64,000 nucleotides of DNA from Natronoarchaeum mannanilyticum (GTDB lineage: Archaea; Halobacteriota; Halobacteria; Halobacteriales; Natronoarchaeaceae). A program made the position numbers and the translations under genes. The notes under the pieces were generated by a model. The model did no database searches. It was not told where the DNA came from and saw nothing but the letters and a program-made list of their open reading frames with translations. The DNA is taken from the NCBI RefSeq assembly GCF_039522665.1, contig NZ_BAAADV010000003.1, forward strand, positions 186,001 to 250,000, in the 5' to 3' direction. This document shows, piece by piece, positions 1 to 9,014 of the stretch; position 1 is the stretch's first letter, and every line of letters starts with the position of its first letter.

Positions 1-298
1 CGCGATCTTCGGCTTTCTCTGCCTGCAGTTTCCGCAGTTCGTCCTCGGAGACGTTTCGCCGCTCGCGGACGGCGTCGACGACCGCCAGCACGTCGGCCAG
101 CTCCTCGAGTTCGCCGCTCTCACGGAACTCATCGGCCTCCTCGACGAGCTTCTCGGCCAGCAGCTCGGCGTACTCCTCGTCGTCCGCGACGCGCGCGATC
201 GGCGTCTCGCCGTTCTCGCGGACGATCTCGGGGATGTCGTCGCGGACGAGCTTGCGGTACTCGCGGCGAGTCGACTCGCCGTCGTCTGATGGCGCCAT
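1..298 (-). CDS. MazG/PRA-PH-like NTP pyrophosphohydrolase (3' end cut off)
   Basis: Reading leftward from the ATG at 298, 99 codons are open to the window edge, so the C-terminus is missing. After a short acidic leader comes YRKLVRDDIPEIVRENGETP, then a helical stretch with EKLVEEADEF and ELADVLAVVDAV. This LVRD-IPEII / EExxE / ExADxL layout is typical of the all-alpha NTP-pyrophosphatase (MazG, phosphoribosyl-ATP pyrophosphohydrolase-like) superfamily. The acidic residues would bind Mg2+ for hydrolysis of a nucleotide triphosphate to monophosphate and pyrophosphate. A house-cleaning role on damaged nucleotides is inferred; the substrate cannot be read from sequence. It is divergent from ridA with a 98-bp gap. 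Confidence 0.75.
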   Translation of the reverse strand, partial: MAPSDDGESTRREYRKLVRDDIPEIVRENGETPIARVADDEEYAELLAEKLVEEADEFRESGELEELADVLAVVDAVRERRNVSEDELRKLQAEKAEDR

Positions 299-396
299 CT
301 CGGCGCGAACGTCTCGGCGTCGTCAGTAAGCGGTTTCGGTGGGACGCCGCGCCCGCACGTCGTGGTTTTAAGCCGCGCCGCACCCACTGTCCGGCC

Positions 397-777
397 ATGA
401 AACGCGTCATCAACACCACTGACGCCCCGCACGCCGTCGGCGCGTACAGCCAGGCGACGACGAACGGCGAGCTGCTGTTCACGGCCGGTCAGATCCCCCT
501 GACGCCGGACGGCGAACTGCTCGACGACGAGCCGATCGCCGTCCAGACGCGCCAGGCGCTGGACAACGTCGTCGCCATTCTGGAGGCGGAGAACCTGAGC
601 CCCGACGACGTGCTGAAGGTGACCGTCTACCTCGACGACATCGACGAGTTCGACGAGATGAACGAAACCTACAGCAACTACTTCCGGACTGACCCGCCGG
701 CCCGCAGCGCCGTCGAGGTCGGCGCGCTCCCGAAGGGCGTCGGCATCGAGATCGAAGCCGTCGCCGCCCAGCCGTGA
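397..777 (+). CDS. ridA: RidA family enamine/imine deaminase
   Basis: This 126-residue protein is full length for the RidA/YjgF/UK114 family. These cytosolic homotrimers hydrolyse reactive 2-aminoacrylate and related imines released by PLP enzymes. Visible family features are the N-terminal DAPHAVGAYSQA, the central LFTAGQIPLTPDGEL, and the C-terminal PPARSAVEVGALPKG. The Arg in ARSAVEV is the conserved ligand-binding residue. The ATG at 397 is preferred over in-frame upstream codons because family homology begins there and a TATA-like ttttaag at 366-372 lies about 28 nt upstream, as expected for a leaderless haloarchaeal mRNA. It overlaps the next gene by four bases (GTGA). Confidence 0.93.
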   Translation: MKRVINTTDAPHAVGAYSQATTNGELLFTAGQIPLTPDGELLDDEPIAVQTRQALDNVVAILEAENLSPDDVLKVTVYLDDIDEFDEMNETYSNYFRTDPPARSAVEVGALPKGVGIEIEAVAAQP

Positions 778-977
778 ACCCCAGGGTCAAGGCCAGCGTC
801 CTGTGGGGCGTCGTGGGCGCGATGACGTTTCTCGTGCTCCACCAGGCGTACCTGCTCCTCGACGGCGAGTTCACCTCGATCGAAGCCGTCGCCGCCGTGA
901 CACTGCTGGTCGGGCTCGTCGCCGGCGTCGCCTCGTATCTCGCCGAGGGCTGGCTGGCGCGGAAAGAAAGGGTTTAA
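774..977 (+). CDS. small two-helix membrane protein
   Basis: This 67-residue protein starts at a GTG overlapping the ridA stop (GTGA), so the two are probably translationally coupled. It has two hydrophobic segments, about residues 7-27 and 39-58, separated by an acidic loop (DGEFTSIEA), and ends in a basic RKERV. I recognise no family beyond small haloarchaeal membrane proteins. The function is unknown; the coupling to ridA is the only contextual clue. Confidence 0.7.
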   Translation: MNPRVKASVLWGVVGAMTFLVLHQAYLLLDGEFTSIEAVAAVTLLVGLVAGVASYLAEGWLARKERV

Positions 978-1004
978 ACGATCGACCCCGCTACTGCCGT
1001 ACGA

Positions 1005-1086
1005 GCCAGGATGGCCGAACGGCAAGGCGCACGCCTGGAAAGCGTGTTCCCTTTCGGGATTCGGGGTTCAAATCCCCGTCCTGGCG
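1005..1086 (+). tRNA. tRNA-Ser (GGA anticodon)
   Basis: This 82-nt class II tRNA has a 7-bp acceptor stem (1005-1011 with 1079-1085) and discriminator G at 1086. The anticodon loop ctggaaa has anticodon GGA at 1037-1039, closed by cacgc/gcgtg. A long variable arm (ttcccttt-cgggat) and the T-loop ggttcaaatcc follow. The long variable arm fits serine identity, and GGA reads UCC/UCU. CCA is not encoded, and a short T run follows directly. Confidence 0.97.
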
Positions 1087-1144
1087 TTTTCTACTCGGTA
1101 CAATCGACGGTTTAGCGCGTCGTGATGCGAACGGCCACTGACGT

Positions 1145-2965
1145 TCACGATGGGGGCGCATCTCCAACCGACGCCTCGTCGTCGGCGCCGTTGACCGCAC
1201 AGCCGGTCACCTCGAACCTGGCGCCTCCCTCTTCGCTCTCCATCACGCTGATCTCCCAGCCGTGCGCGCCGGCGATGGCGTCGACGATGGCCAGCCCGAA
1301 GCCGGTGCCGTCCTCGTCGGTGGTGAAGCCGCGCTCGAACACGTCTTCGCGATGTTCCTCGGGGATTCCGGGCCCGTCGTCGGCGACGTAGAACCCCAAC
1401 TCGTCGTCGAGAGCACCTACGCGGATCGTCGCGTCATCGGCCCCGTGATCGAGCGAGTTGCGGAACAGGTTCTCCAGCATGCGGCGGAGCCGATCCTCGC
1501 TGGCGACGACCGTGACGTCCCCCTCGACGGCCAGCGTCGCGTCGTCGCCCTCGACGTAGTCCCAGGCGGCCCGCGCGACGGCGTCGAGATCGGCCGGTTC
1601 GGTTTCGGCGTCGTCGAGGCGCTGGCCCGACCGGGCGAACGAGAGGGCTTCCTCGATGATCGTGCGCATCCGCTCCAAGCTGTCGCCGACCATCTCCATT
1701 TCGCGTGCGTCGGACTTGCGCTGGAGCAGTTCGAGCGCGCTCTCGGCGACGGTCAGGGGGTTCCGGAGGTCGTGGGAGACGGTGCTGGCGAACTGCTCCA
1801 TGTGCTCGCTCTGGCGTTCGAGCTCGCGGCGCTGCTCGCGGCGGGTCGTCTCGTCCCGGAAGATCAGGAGGTAGCCGGTTCGCTCGGCGCGCTGGGACAG
1901 CGGCGAGACGTCGAGCAGGAAGTGGCGCCGCTCGCCGTCGATCGTGGCGGTGAGCTCGGCGGTCGATCGCCCGGTCGCCTCGCCGAAGTCGCCGGCGCCG
2001 TCGGCCGCAGTTTCGTCCGCGCCGACCATCGCGTCGATCCCGGTGCTGTCGACCGCTGCCCCGTCGTCGGCCGCCGCGCCGGCGCCGTCCGGGAAGGTGA
2101 GGACGGGACTGAGCGTGTCGGCGTCGAACGGGAGCGCCTCGACGATCGGTTCGCCGAGCGGGTCGTCGGGACGGAGCAGATCGGCGCCGGCCGGGTTGTG
2201 GTCGGTGACGACCCCCGAGGGGTTCGCGACCACCACGGCGTCGCGGATCGCCGTCATCACGGTCTCGCTCTCGACGGGGTAGATGTCGAACAGGCGGTGG
2301 CGGTACAGGGCCCACGCCGTGACGACGCTCCCCAGGCCGAGTCCGAGCGGCGCGTAGTTGATCCCGGAGTAGGGGAGCGCCCCCACCGCGGAGCCGACGG
2401 TGAGCGCCAGCGCGATCGAGCCGGCGGCGATCAGCACGGCCGGCTGGGTGCGGTGGGCGTCGCGGGCGTCGACGATCACCTGCAACAGCAGGACGATCCC
2501 GCCCAGCACGAGCCAGGTCGTGACGAACATGTGCGCGACGTACACGGGACCGGCAGTCGCGATCGTCGGCCCCGCTTGTGCTGCGGAGCCGAGTTCCCAG
2601 ACCAGCTGGTGGCTGTCGTTGGTCAGCGCCAGCGCCGCGACGACGGTCGCCTCCGCGAACAGCAGCGCCGACACCGGCCTGGCGTACTCGGCGTAGAGGT
2701 TCGTGTACCGGATGGTAAAGAGTAGCCACAGCGCGGGGACGAACGAGATCACCGCCAGTCGGACCTGCTGCCAGAGCAGCCACTGTCCGTCGCCCGACAG
2801 CGCCGCCATCGCGTCGACGAACGTCCAGGTGGCGACGACAAAGAGGAGCCCGATGAACGTCCGGGCGCCGCGGTGGTCCCGCCGGCGCCAGACCCAGGTC
2901 GCCACGCCGATCGAGATGACGCCGGAGAGGGCGTAGAGGGCGGCGTAAAGTTCAGGGGATGCCAT
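1145..2965 (-). CDS. membrane sensor histidine kinase (7TM-type N-terminus, PAS, HisKA, HATPase)
   Basis: This 606-residue protein starts at ATG 2965. Residues 1-225 form about seven hydrophobic helices typical of the 7TM histidine-kinase N-terminal region. A PAS-like segment (about 230-375) follows, interrupted by an Ala/Asp/Gly-rich insert (about 293-335). The dimerisation/phosphoacceptor segment contains SHDLRNPL with the phosphorylated His near residue 398. The ATPase domain shows the N box ENLFRNSLDHG (498-508), G1 DDGPGIP (529-535) and G2 GTGFGLAI (553-560). All catalytic motifs are intact, so it should autophosphorylate. No response regulator lies next to it, so the partner is unknown; orphan kinases are common in haloarchaea. 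The ligand sensed cannot be inferred. Confidence 0.9.
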   Translation of the reverse strand: MASPELYAALYALSGVISIGVATWVWRRRDHRGARTFIGLLFVVATWTFVDAMAALSGDGQWLLWQQVRLAVISFVPALWLLFTIRYTNLYAEYARPVSALLFAEATVVAALALTNDSHQLVWELGSAAQAGPTIATAGPVYVAHMFVTTWLVLGGIVLLLQVIVDARDAHRTQPAVLIAAGSIALALTVGSAVGALPYSGINYAPLGLGLGSVVTAWALYRHRLFDIYPVESETVMTAIRDAVVVANPSGVVTDHNPAGADLLRPDDPLGEPIVEALPFDADTLSPVLTFPDGAGAAADDGAAVDSTGIDAMVGADETAADGAGDFGEATGRSTAELTATIDGERRHFLLDVSPLSQRAERTGYLLIFRDETTRREQRRELERQSEHMEQFASTVSHDLRNPLTVAESALELLQRKSDAREMEMVGDSLERMRTIIEEALSFARSGQRLDDAETEPADLDAVARAAWDYVEGDDATLAVEGDVTVVASEDRLRRMLENLFRNSLDHGADDATIRVGALDDELGFYVADDGPGIPEEHREDVFERGFTTDEDGTGFGLAIVDAIAGAHGWEISVMESEEGGARFEVTGCAVNGADDEASVGDAPPS

Positions 2966-3378
2966 CGCGTCTCCCGGACGTTTACCGGCAGATCGTATCA
3001 GTCTTTGGGGCGATTCGTCCGATCGTCGGGCGGTGAATTCCGCGCATAGCGTCCGGTAACAATCGGATTTCCGCCCTCCACGGGCCGGGTCGAGGCAGTC
3101 GCCGGGACGCCCGATCGCGACGGCGGGTCGCTCGGGAGAGATGAACGCGCGCGACGCACGTGGCGGGCTACTCCGAGCGCCAGCACAGGAGATACATAAA
3201 CGTTGGCTTTACCGCCGCGATCAGCGCCCGGCGCCGATGTCCGCTCGTTCGTCGTCGAACGCACTGAACCACCGCAGGGGACTCCTGCGTGGACGATTCA
3301 CACTGTGTCGTGAGGTGCGGTTGGCCACCGGAGATTCAAAGAGTTTATATAGAATCACATTCAATCATTCGACCGACT
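2966..3378. other. 413-bp intergenic region with divergent promoters
   Basis: No convincing gene lies between the histidine kinase and the thermosome gene; the open frames here are antisense or out-of-frame extensions with no recognisable protein. Besides the proximal thermosome TATA box at 3344-3351, a second AT-rich gatacataaa at 3191-3200 stands out of the GC-rich background and could drive a longer thermosome transcript. Confidence 0.5.
3344..3351 (+). promoter_or_regulatory. TATA box of the thermosome gene
   Basis: The sequence tttatata is centred about 31 nt before the ATG at 3379. A haloarchaeal TATA box normally lies 25-30 nt before the transcription start, so the mRNA would have almost no leader. 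The surrounding 3330-3375 is AT-rich relative to the window. Confidence 0.75.
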
Positions 3379-5049
3379 ATGAGCCAGCGAATGCAGCAGG
3401 GACAGCCGATGATCGTGATGAGCGAGGACTCCCAGCGCGTCAAGGACCGGGACGCGCAGGACTACAACATCGCCGCCGCGCGCGCGGTAGCGGAGTCCGT
3501 CCGCTCGACGCTCGGCCCGAAGGGGATGGACAAGATGCTCGTCGACTCGATGGGCGACGTCACAATCACCAACGACGGCGTCACCATCCTCCAGGAGATG
3601 GACATCGACAACCCGACGGCCGAGATGATCATCGAAGTCGCCGAAACGCAGGAGGACGAGGCCGGTGACGGCACCACGACCGCCGTCGCCATCGCGGGCG
3701 AGCTCCTGAAGAACGCCGAGGATCTCCTCGAGCAGGACATCCACCCGACGGCGATCATCAAAGGCTTCCACCTCGCGAGCGAGCAGGCCCGCGAGGAGGT
3801 CGACGACATCGCCGAGGACGTCGACGCCTCCGACGAGGAGCTGCTTCGCTCGGTCGCCGAGACGTCGATGACCGGCAAGGGCGCCGAGCTCAACAAGGAG
3901 CACCTCAGCCAGCTGATCGTCGACGCCGTCCGCCAGGTCACCGTCGAGAACGGGGACGGCGAGAGCGTCGTCGACCTGGAGTTCCTCAAGATCGAGACCC
4001 AGACCGGCCGCTCGGCCGGCGATTCCGACCTGCTGGAGGGCGCCGTCATCGACAAAGACCCCGTCCACGACAACATGCCCAGCGAGGCGACCGACGCCGA
4101 CGTGCTCCTCCTGGACTCCGCGGTCGAGGTCGAGGAGACCGACGTCGACACCGAGGTCAACGTCACCGACCCGAGCCAGCTCCAGCAGTTCCTCGACCGC
4201 GAGGAGGACCAGCTCAAGGAGAAGGTCCAGCAGATCGTCGACACGGGCGCCGACGTCGTGTTCTGCCAGAAGGGCATCGACGACCTGGCCCAGCACTACC
4301 TCGCGAAGGAGGGCATCCTCGCCGTCCGCCGCGCGAAGAAGTCCGACATCGAGTTCCTCAAGGAGGTCCTGAACGCCAACGTCGTCTCCGACCTCTCCAG
4401 CGCCGGCGCCGACGACCTCGGCCACGGCGACGTCACCCGCGACGACGCCGACGAGCTGTTCTACGTCACCGGCGACGACAGCCACGGCGCGACGCTGCTG
4501 CTGCGCGGCTCGACCGACCACGTCGTCGACGAGCTCGAACGCGGCGTCAACGACGCGCTCGACGTCGTCGCACAGACCGTCTCGGACGGTCGCGTGGTCG
4601 CCGGCGGCGGCGCCATCGAGGTCGAGGTCGCGCGACGCCTGCGCGACTTCGCCGACGGCGTCTCCGGCCGCGAGCAGCTGGCCGTCGAGGCGTACGCCGA
4701 CTCGCTGGAACTGGTCCCACGCGTGCTGGCCGGCAACGCCGGTCTGGACTCGATCGACACGCTGGTCGACCTGCGCGCCGCCCACGAGGACGGCCAGCAG
4801 CGCGCCGGCCTGAACGTGTTCTCCAGCGAGGTCGAGGACACGCTCGACGCCGGCGTCGTCGAGCCCGCACACGCCAAGGAGCAGGCGCTCTCGTCTGCCA
4901 CCGAGGCCGCGAACCTCGTGCTCAAGATCGACGACATCATCTCCGCCGGCGAGCTGTCGACCGACAAGGGCGACGACGAGCAGGGCGGTCCCGGCGGCGC
5001 GCCCGGCGGCATGGGCGGTATGGGCGGCGGCATGGGCGGCATGATGTAA
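3379..5049 (+). CDS. ths: thermosome subunit (group II chaperonin)
   Basis: This 556-residue protein matches the size of archaeal chaperonin subunits, which assemble into double-ring ATP-driven folding chambers in the cytosol. Diagnostic motifs are [13 protein letters not shown] (residues 44-56), TNDGVTIL (64-71), the nucleotide-binding GDGTTT (96-101) and the late [10 protein letters not shown]. The C-terminus is a Gly/Met-rich tail ([14 protein letters not shown]) that projects into the cavity in this family. The ATG at 3379 gives the usual [11 protein letters not shown] start and sits next to the TATA box. Haloarchaea carry two or three paralogues; I cannot assign this one with confidence. 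Expression is probably high and heat-responsive, a family inference. Confidence 0.96.
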   Translation: MSQRMQQGQPMIVMSEDSQRVKDRDAQDYNIAAARAVAESVRSTLGPKGMDKMLVDSMGDVTITNDGVTILQEMDIDNPTAEMIIEVAETQEDEAGDGTTTAVAIAGELLKNAEDLLEQDIHPTAIIKGFHLASEQAREEVDDIAEDVDASDEELLRSVAETSMTGKGAELNKEHLSQLIVDAVRQVTVENGDGESVVDLEFLKIETQTGRSAGDSDLLEGAVIDKDPVHDNMPSEATDADVLLLDSAVEVEETDVDTEVNVTDPSQLQQFLDREEDQLKEKVQQIVDTGADVVFCQKGIDDLAQHYLAKEGILAVRRAKKSDIEFLKEVLNANVVSDLSSAGADDLGHGDVTRDDADELFYVTGDDSHGATLLLRGSTDHVVDELERGVNDALDVVAQTVSDGRVVAGGGAIEVEVARRLRDFADGVSGREQLAVEAYADSLELVPRVLAGNAGLDSIDTLVDLRAAHEDGQQRAGLNVFSSEVEDTLDAGVVEPAHAKEQALSSATEAANLVLKIDDIISAGELSTDKGDDEQGGPGGAPGGMGGMGGGMGGMM

Positions 5050-5050
5050 G

Positions 5051-5225
5051 CGAGGTTCGGAGCGAAGTGAGAACCTCGATGAGTCGAACGGCGAAGCCGT
5101 GAGACAAGCTCGGCTCGGAGTGAAGCGAGAGCCGACAAAAAGAGAGCGGGCCTCGCCCGCGAGCAAAGCGAGGCGACGTAGTCGCCTCGGATAGTCGAGC
5201 GGCGAAGCCGCGAGACGAGCTCGGT
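5051..5225. repeat. palindromic repeat cluster, two related units
   Basis: Downstream of the thermosome stop lie three hairpins: stem 5051-5058/5071-5078 (8 bp) with loop ggagcgaagtga; stem 5110-5116/5129-5135 (7 bp) with loop ggagtgaagcga; and stem 5170-5177/5181-5188 (8 bp). The first and third are each followed by a nearly identical stretch of about 35 bases (5079-5113 and 5190-5224) centred on ggcgaagccg. Stems differ while the loop is conserved, so this is a structured dispersed repeat rather than chance. It could also act in 3'-end formation. Confidence 0.7.
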
Positions 5226-5306
5226 TCGACGCGGATCGCATCACCACCTGCGCGGCGCCGACGCGGATTTCCGACGTTTTTTGATGCCGTGCAAAATTCT
5301 GCCTGC

Positions 5307-5657
5307 ATGGGACAGACTGAAACGACCGACGGAGAGACGAGCATCCTCGCCGTCGTCGTTCACCTCTTCGGCCTGTTTTATTCGGTCGTCGGCGCCGGAA
5401 TCGTCTACCTGCTCGCGAGCGACGAGTTCACAAAGACCAACGCGCGAAACGCGCTCAACTGGCACATATTCTTCCTCGTCGTCGCGACGATACTGGGCGG
5501 GCTGGCGCTCGCAGGGCTCGGCGGCGCGCTCGGCGCTCTGCTCGTTCTGGGCGTCGGAGTGTTGGTACTGCTGGATACGGCGTTTTGCATCTGGGCGACG
5601 TACAAAGCGGTCGACGGGACCGCGTGGACGTATCCGATCGCCCCCGAGTTCGTCTGA
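5307..5657 (+). CDS. DUF4870-type membrane protein
   Basis: This 116-residue protein starts at ATG 5307. A short polar N-terminus (MGQTETTDGETS) precedes three hydrophobic segments at roughly 16-37, 51-67 and 68-92. The pattern of a first helix with HLFGLF, then KTNARNALNW, then a terminal ATYKAVDGTAWTYP is characteristic of the small DUF4870/Tic20-like membrane family. Its role is unknown. It stands alone between the repeat cluster and the convergent lrp gene. Confidence 0.75.
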   Translation: MGQTETTDGETSILAVVVHLFGLFYSVVGAGIVYLLASDEFTKTNARNALNWHIFFLVVATILGGLALAGLGGALGALLVLGVGVLVLLDTAFCIWATYKAVDGTAWTYPIAPEFV

Positions 5658-5769
5658 GACGCCCGAAATCGTCGACGCGTCGACGACAACTCCCGGAACG
5701 GGCCGCGAGGCGACGCGCAGCTACGGCGTCGAACTGTAGGCAACGAAAAGTGGGAAGTCGGGAGCCGTG

Positions 5770-6228
5770 CTACTCCTCGACGTCGAGCTCGAACTGCTCG
5801 TTCTCGCTGGTCGCGTTGAGCACGACGCTGGTGTTGGACTCCTTGATGTCGGGGTCGGTCAGCAGCGTCTTGATCTGGGCGTTCATCCCGTCGGTGTCCT
5901 CGAACTTGCCGATCGCGATGATGTCGTAGCCGCCGGTGACCTCGTAGACGCTGGTCATCTGCTTTTGCTGGTCGAGCCGATCGGTGATGTCGGGCAGGGC
6001 GTTCCCCTCGACCTTGAGCTGGATCACCGCGGTGACGTCGAACTCCAGTTCGTTGTAGTTGATCTTGGGCGTGTACCCCTCGATGACGCCGTCCTCTTCG
6101 AGGTCGCTGAGGTGGTTCGACACCGTCGTCACCGAGACGTCGAGTTCCTCGGCGAGGCTGCGCAGGCTCGCGCGACCGTCGTCCAACAGTGCATTCACTA
6201 GTTTCGCGTCGAGATTTTCGTACGTCAT
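5770..6228 (-). CDS. lrp: Lrp/AsnC family transcriptional regulator
   Basis: This 152-residue protein is standard Lrp length. The N-terminal winged HTH (about 1-60) reads [20 protein letters not shown] followed by [22 protein letters not shown]-terminal ligand-binding/oligomerisation domain contains [18 protein letters not shown] and KESNTSVVL. Lrp-type proteins bind DNA as dimers or octamers and sense amino acids. It is divergent from glnA with only 127 bp between the starts, and haloarchaeal lrp genes next to glnA are well known. Regulation of glutamine synthetase, and of itself, is the natural inference. Confidence 0.92.
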   Translation of the reverse strand: MTYENLDAKLVNALLDDGRASLRSLAEELDVSVTTVSNHLSDLEEDGVIEGYTPKINYNELEFDVTAVIQLKVEGNALPDITDRLDQQKQMTSVYEVTGGYDIIAIGKFEDTDGMNAQIKTLLTDPDIKESNTSVVLNATSENEQFELDVEE

Positions 6229-6256
6229 TACCCTACCTCACTCACCCCACCCATTA

Positions 6257-6264
6257 GAATTTTA
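6257..6264 (-). promoter_or_regulatory. TATA box of lrp
   Basis: On the minus strand the sequence taaaattc is centred about 32 nt before the lrp ATG at 6228, in a clearly AT-rich patch (6250-6275) of the shared lrp/glnA control region. Confidence 0.55.
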
Positions 6265-6315
6265 CGAATATCCACTTTCACGGCGAGGGCGGCATATTTG
6301 CGAAGAACGGCAGCC

Positions 6316-6323
6316 CTTTAGTA
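6316..6323 (+). promoter_or_regulatory. TATA-like element of glnA
   Basis: The sequence ctttagta lies about 36 nt before the glnA ATG at 6356. The 127-bp lrp/glnA intergenic region is the place to look for Lrp binding; I see no clear palindromic operator. Confidence 0.5.
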
Positions 6324-6355
6324 CCGGGCATCTACGGATACACTGACAACACACC

Positions 6356-7711
6356 ATGACAAGTGGAAGCCTGAGTTCCGCGGAGCAGGACGTACTCGAT
6401 CGGATCGACGAGGAGGACATCGACTTCCTCCGCCTACAGTTCACCGACATTCTCGGCACTGTGAAGAACGTCTCCGTCCCGGCCCGGCAGGCCGAGAAGG
6501 CGTTCACCGAGGGGATCTACTTCGACGGCTCCTCGATCGAAGGGTTCGTCCGCATCCAGGAATCGGACATGCGCCTGGTGCCCGACCCCTCGACGTTCGC
6601 CGTCCTCCCGTGGCGCGACACCGAAGACGGACGAGCCGCGCGCCTGATCTGCGACGTCATCGACACGAAGACCGGCGAGCCGTTCAGCGGCGACCCGCGC
6701 TCGGTGCTCAAGAGCGTCCTCGAGGAAGCGAAGGAGATGGGCTACACGGTCAACGCCGGCCCCGAACCGGAGTTCTTCGTCTTCGACAAGGACGAGGACG
6801 GCCGCGCCACCACCGAGACCCACGACGCCGGCGGCTACTTCGATCTCGCACCGAAGGACCTCGCCTCCGATCTGCGCCGGGAGATCATCTACAACCTCGA
6901 AGCGATGGACTTCGAGGTCGAGGCCTCCCACCACGAAGTGGCGGAAGGCCAGCACGAGATCGCGTTCAAGTACGACGACGGGCTCTCGACGGCCGACAAC
7001 ATCGCTACCTTCCGCTCGGTCGTCCGCGCGACCGCAGAGGTCAACGACGTCCACGCGACGTTCATGCCCAAGCCGATCGCCCACATCAACGGCTCGGGGA
7101 TGCACACGCACCTCTCGCTCTTTACGACCGACGGCGAGAACGCGTTCCACGACACCGACGACGAGTTCAACCTCAGCGAGACCGCCAAGCAGTTCGTCGC
7201 CGGCATCCTCGACCACGCGCCCGCGCTGACGGCCGTCTGCGACCCCACCGTGAACAGCTACAAGCGCCTGGTGCCGGGCTACGAGGCGCCCGTCTACATC
7301 GCCTGGTCGGACGTGAACCGCTCGGCGCTGATCCGCAAGCCGGCGGCCCGCGCGCCCGCAGCCAGCCGGATCGAGCTGCGCTCGCCCGACCCGTCGTGTA
7401 ACCCCTATCTCGCGCTGGCCGTCATGGTCAAGGCCGGCCTCGACGGGATCAAGCGCGAGCTGGACTGTCCGGACCCGGTCCGGGAGAACATCTACGAGTT
7501 CGACGAGGAGAAACGCGACGAGTACGGCATCGAGACGCTGCCGCCGAACCTCGGCGCCGCCGTCGACGAACTCGAACAGGACGAAGTCATCCAGGACGCG
7601 CTCGGCGAGCACGTCTCCGAGAAGTTCATCCAGGCCAAGCAGTCCGAGTACGACGAATACAAGGCAGAGGTTTCCGAGTGGGAGATCGACAGCTACCTCG
7701 AGAAGTTCTGA
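6356..7711 (+). CDS. glnA: glutamine synthetase, type I
   Basis: This 451-residue enzyme condenses glutamate and ammonia to glutamine at ATP cost and is the main ammonium-assimilation step. Family motifs are intact: FDGSSIEGF (56-64), PEPEFF (136-141) with a metal-binding Glu, EVAEGQHE (194-201), NGSGMHTH (245-252), NRSALIR (321-327) and [14 protein letters not shown] (340-353). Length is normal for the dodecameric GSI class. Divergence from lrp suggests nitrogen or amino-acid control. Convincing start: TATA-like element upstream and homology from the first residues. Confidence 0.97.
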   Translation: MTSGSLSSAEQDVLDRIDEEDIDFLRLQFTDILGTVKNVSVPARQAEKAFTEGIYFDGSSIEGFVRIQESDMRLVPDPSTFAVLPWRDTEDGRAARLICDVIDTKTGEPFSGDPRSVLKSVLEEAKEMGYTVNAGPEPEFFVFDKDEDGRATTETHDAGGYFDLAPKDLASDLRREIIYNLEAMDFEVEASHHEVAEGQHEIAFKYDDGLSTADNIATFRSVVRATAEVNDVHATFMPKPIAHINGSGMHTHLSLFTTDGENAFHDTDDEFNLSETAKQFVAGILDHAPALTAVCDPTVNSYKRLVPGYEAPVYIAWSDVNRSALIRKPAARAPAASRIELRSPDPSCNPYLALAVMVKAGLDGIKRELDCPDPVRENIYEFDEEKRDEYGIETLPPNLGAAVDELEQDEVIQDALGEHVSEKFIQAKQSEYDEYKAEVSEWEIDSYLEKF

Positions 7712-7728
7712 ACTCGGCCGTTCGCGAA

Positions 7729-7745
7729 CCGTTTTCCGTTTTTGC
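7729..7745 (+). terminator. T-rich terminator after glnA
   Basis: Two T runs (gttttccgttttt) follow the glnA stop by about 20 nt. Archaeal transcription termination depends mainly on such U tracts, so this is a plausible glnA terminator. No hairpin is needed or obvious. Confidence 0.45.
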
Positions 7746-7839
7746 CGATCGCCACGAGGTCCAGCAGCGGCGTCCGTCCGCGGTGGCGGCCGACCGCTCC
7801 GCCGCGACACCCTTAAACGACGGAGGGGCGTACCGTCGA

Positions 7840-8203
7840 GTCGGTAGAGAGAGCCCGGCCTCCGCGAGCCCTCCGGGGCGCGTGAGGAAAGTCCCCCCAC
7901 CGTCCGGGCAGGCGACCGGGCACAAGCCCGGGGCGGGAGACCGCCGGCTCTGGAACAGAAACGACACGTCTCGGCCCGACCGATGCGGTGCGCGACCCCC
8001 GAGCGAAAAAGCGATCGCGAACAAGCGACGGGAAGCTAACCCACCCAGGAGTGAGGGTCGAGGATCGATGGAACGGCGAATCCTCGCCGGTGCAAGTCGG
8101 CGCCCCGGCGCGCAAGCGCCGCAAGGTAGCCCGGACGCGGGCGCCGACGCTCAGCCGAATGCCGGGAAGAACAGAAGGGGGCTTACTCCTCTCTGCCGGT
8201 CTT
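7840..8203 (+). ncRNA. rnpB: RNase P RNA, archaeal type A
   Basis: The gene has the universal core: gtgaggaaagtcc (7880-7892, CR I) and acagaagggggcttac (8171-8186, CR V), which pair to form helix P4. The ends pair as P1: cggtagagag (7842-7851) with ctctctgccg (8189-8198). The interior contains ggtgcaagtcggc-like and gcaaggtagcccgg elements typical of the specificity and CR IV region. RNase P removes 5' leaders from pre-tRNAs. A TATA-like ccttaaac lies at about 7810-7817. Ends are placed from P1 and are good to a few bases. Protein-like open frames across this interval are spurious. Confidence 0.93.
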
Positions 8204-8314
8204 TCGCTCCCCAGCGACGGCGTCCGACGGAACCATCGTCGAATAGCCGCTACTGACGCCGCTCCGGCGTGACGACGCCACGGCAGAATCGGCGTCACGA
8301 CGCAGTAACCGGGG

Positions 8315-8896
8315 TCAGTGGTTCTGGATCGCGTCGATGACCATCGCGGCGGCGACGACCGACTCCTTGGGGACGTCGCTGGCGTCGTCGATCGTGATGT
8401 CGTACTTGTCCTTGATCGAGACGTGTCCCGAGATATCGCCGACGTGGTCGCCGTCCTGATCGGTGATCTCGTACTTGTGGGGAATCAGCGCGCCGAAGGG
8501 GAGGTAGTGGCGCGCGATGGTCGTCAGCGCGCCCCGGGAGTCGATCTGGGCGATCTTGGCCTCGGTGTCGGCGTCCCGGATCGTCCAGGTGTCCTGAAAG
8601 ATCGAGTAGTCGTTGTCCAGGATGACGACGTCCTCGCCGGTCTCGGCGTCCGAGAGCACGTAGTTGCCCGCGACGTCGATGATGCCGCCGGCCTTGACGG
8701 TGAAGACCTCCTCGCCGTCGGCGTCGACGAACGGGAACTCCTCTTTCATCTTGAACATCTTCTGTTTCCCCCGGAGGACGACGTTGCCGGCCGCGTCGGT
8801 GGCCCTGTACTTGTTCCGGATCATCGACTGGACGACCTGGTACTCGCTGTCTGTGAGGTCGATCCCGCTGATCGACCCGTCACCTGCGGTTGCCAT
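8315..8896 (-). CDS. LURP-one/tubby-like domain protein
   Basis: This 193-residue protein starts at ATG 8896 (MATAGDG); an in-frame ATG at 8917 adds seven residues and cannot be excluded. The pattern of short beta strands with KYRATDAAGNVVLRGKQKMF, FPFVDADGEEVFTV, YVLSDAETGEDVVIL, WTIRDADTEAKIAQI and YEITDQDGDHVG resembles LURP-one-related proteins, which fold as a tubby-like 12-strand barrel. No catalytic residues are expected. Some family members bind membrane lipids; the role in archaea is unknown. It is convergent with rnpB. Confidence 0.7.
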   Translation of the reverse strand: MATAGDGSISGIDLTDSEYQVVQSMIRNKYRATDAAGNVVLRGKQKMFKMKEEFPFVDADGEEVFTVKAGGIIDVAGNYVLSDAETGEDVVILDNDYSIFQDTWTIRDADTEAKIAQIDSRGALTTIARHYLPFGALIPHKYEITDQDGDHVGDISGHVSIKDKYDITIDDASDVPKESVVAAAMVIDAIQNH

Positions 8897-9014
8897 GGAC
8901 GTCGTTTCCCCGCGCATCGCACTTGAATTTTCGCAGTCGTCTCAGTCGCGGTAACGGGGTCGACGGCGGATCGGGACCCGGAACTAAGCGTCCGTCCGTC
9001 GTAGTCGGTCGTGC

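Noticed and set aside
1262-2725. A 487-residue plus-strand frame antisense to the histidine kinase.
   Set aside because: It is a mirror of a gene with all kinase motifs intact on the other strand; its Arg/Asp/Val repeats are typical of antisense GC-rich frames.
2998-3264. An 88-residue minus-strand frame upstream of the histidine kinase.
   Set aside because: Arg/Ser/Pro-rich, non-acidic, no homology that I recognise, and it overlaps promoter-like sequence.
5281-5739. A 152-residue Ser/Arg-rich frame overlapping the DUF4870-like gene.
   Set aside because: The other frame gives three clean transmembrane segments with the family pattern.
7712-8298. Several open frames on both strands over 7.7-8.3 kb.
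   Set aside because: They cover the RNase P RNA, whose CR I, CR V and P1 are plainly present. The frames have no recognisable protein and an unusual Arg/Pro composition.
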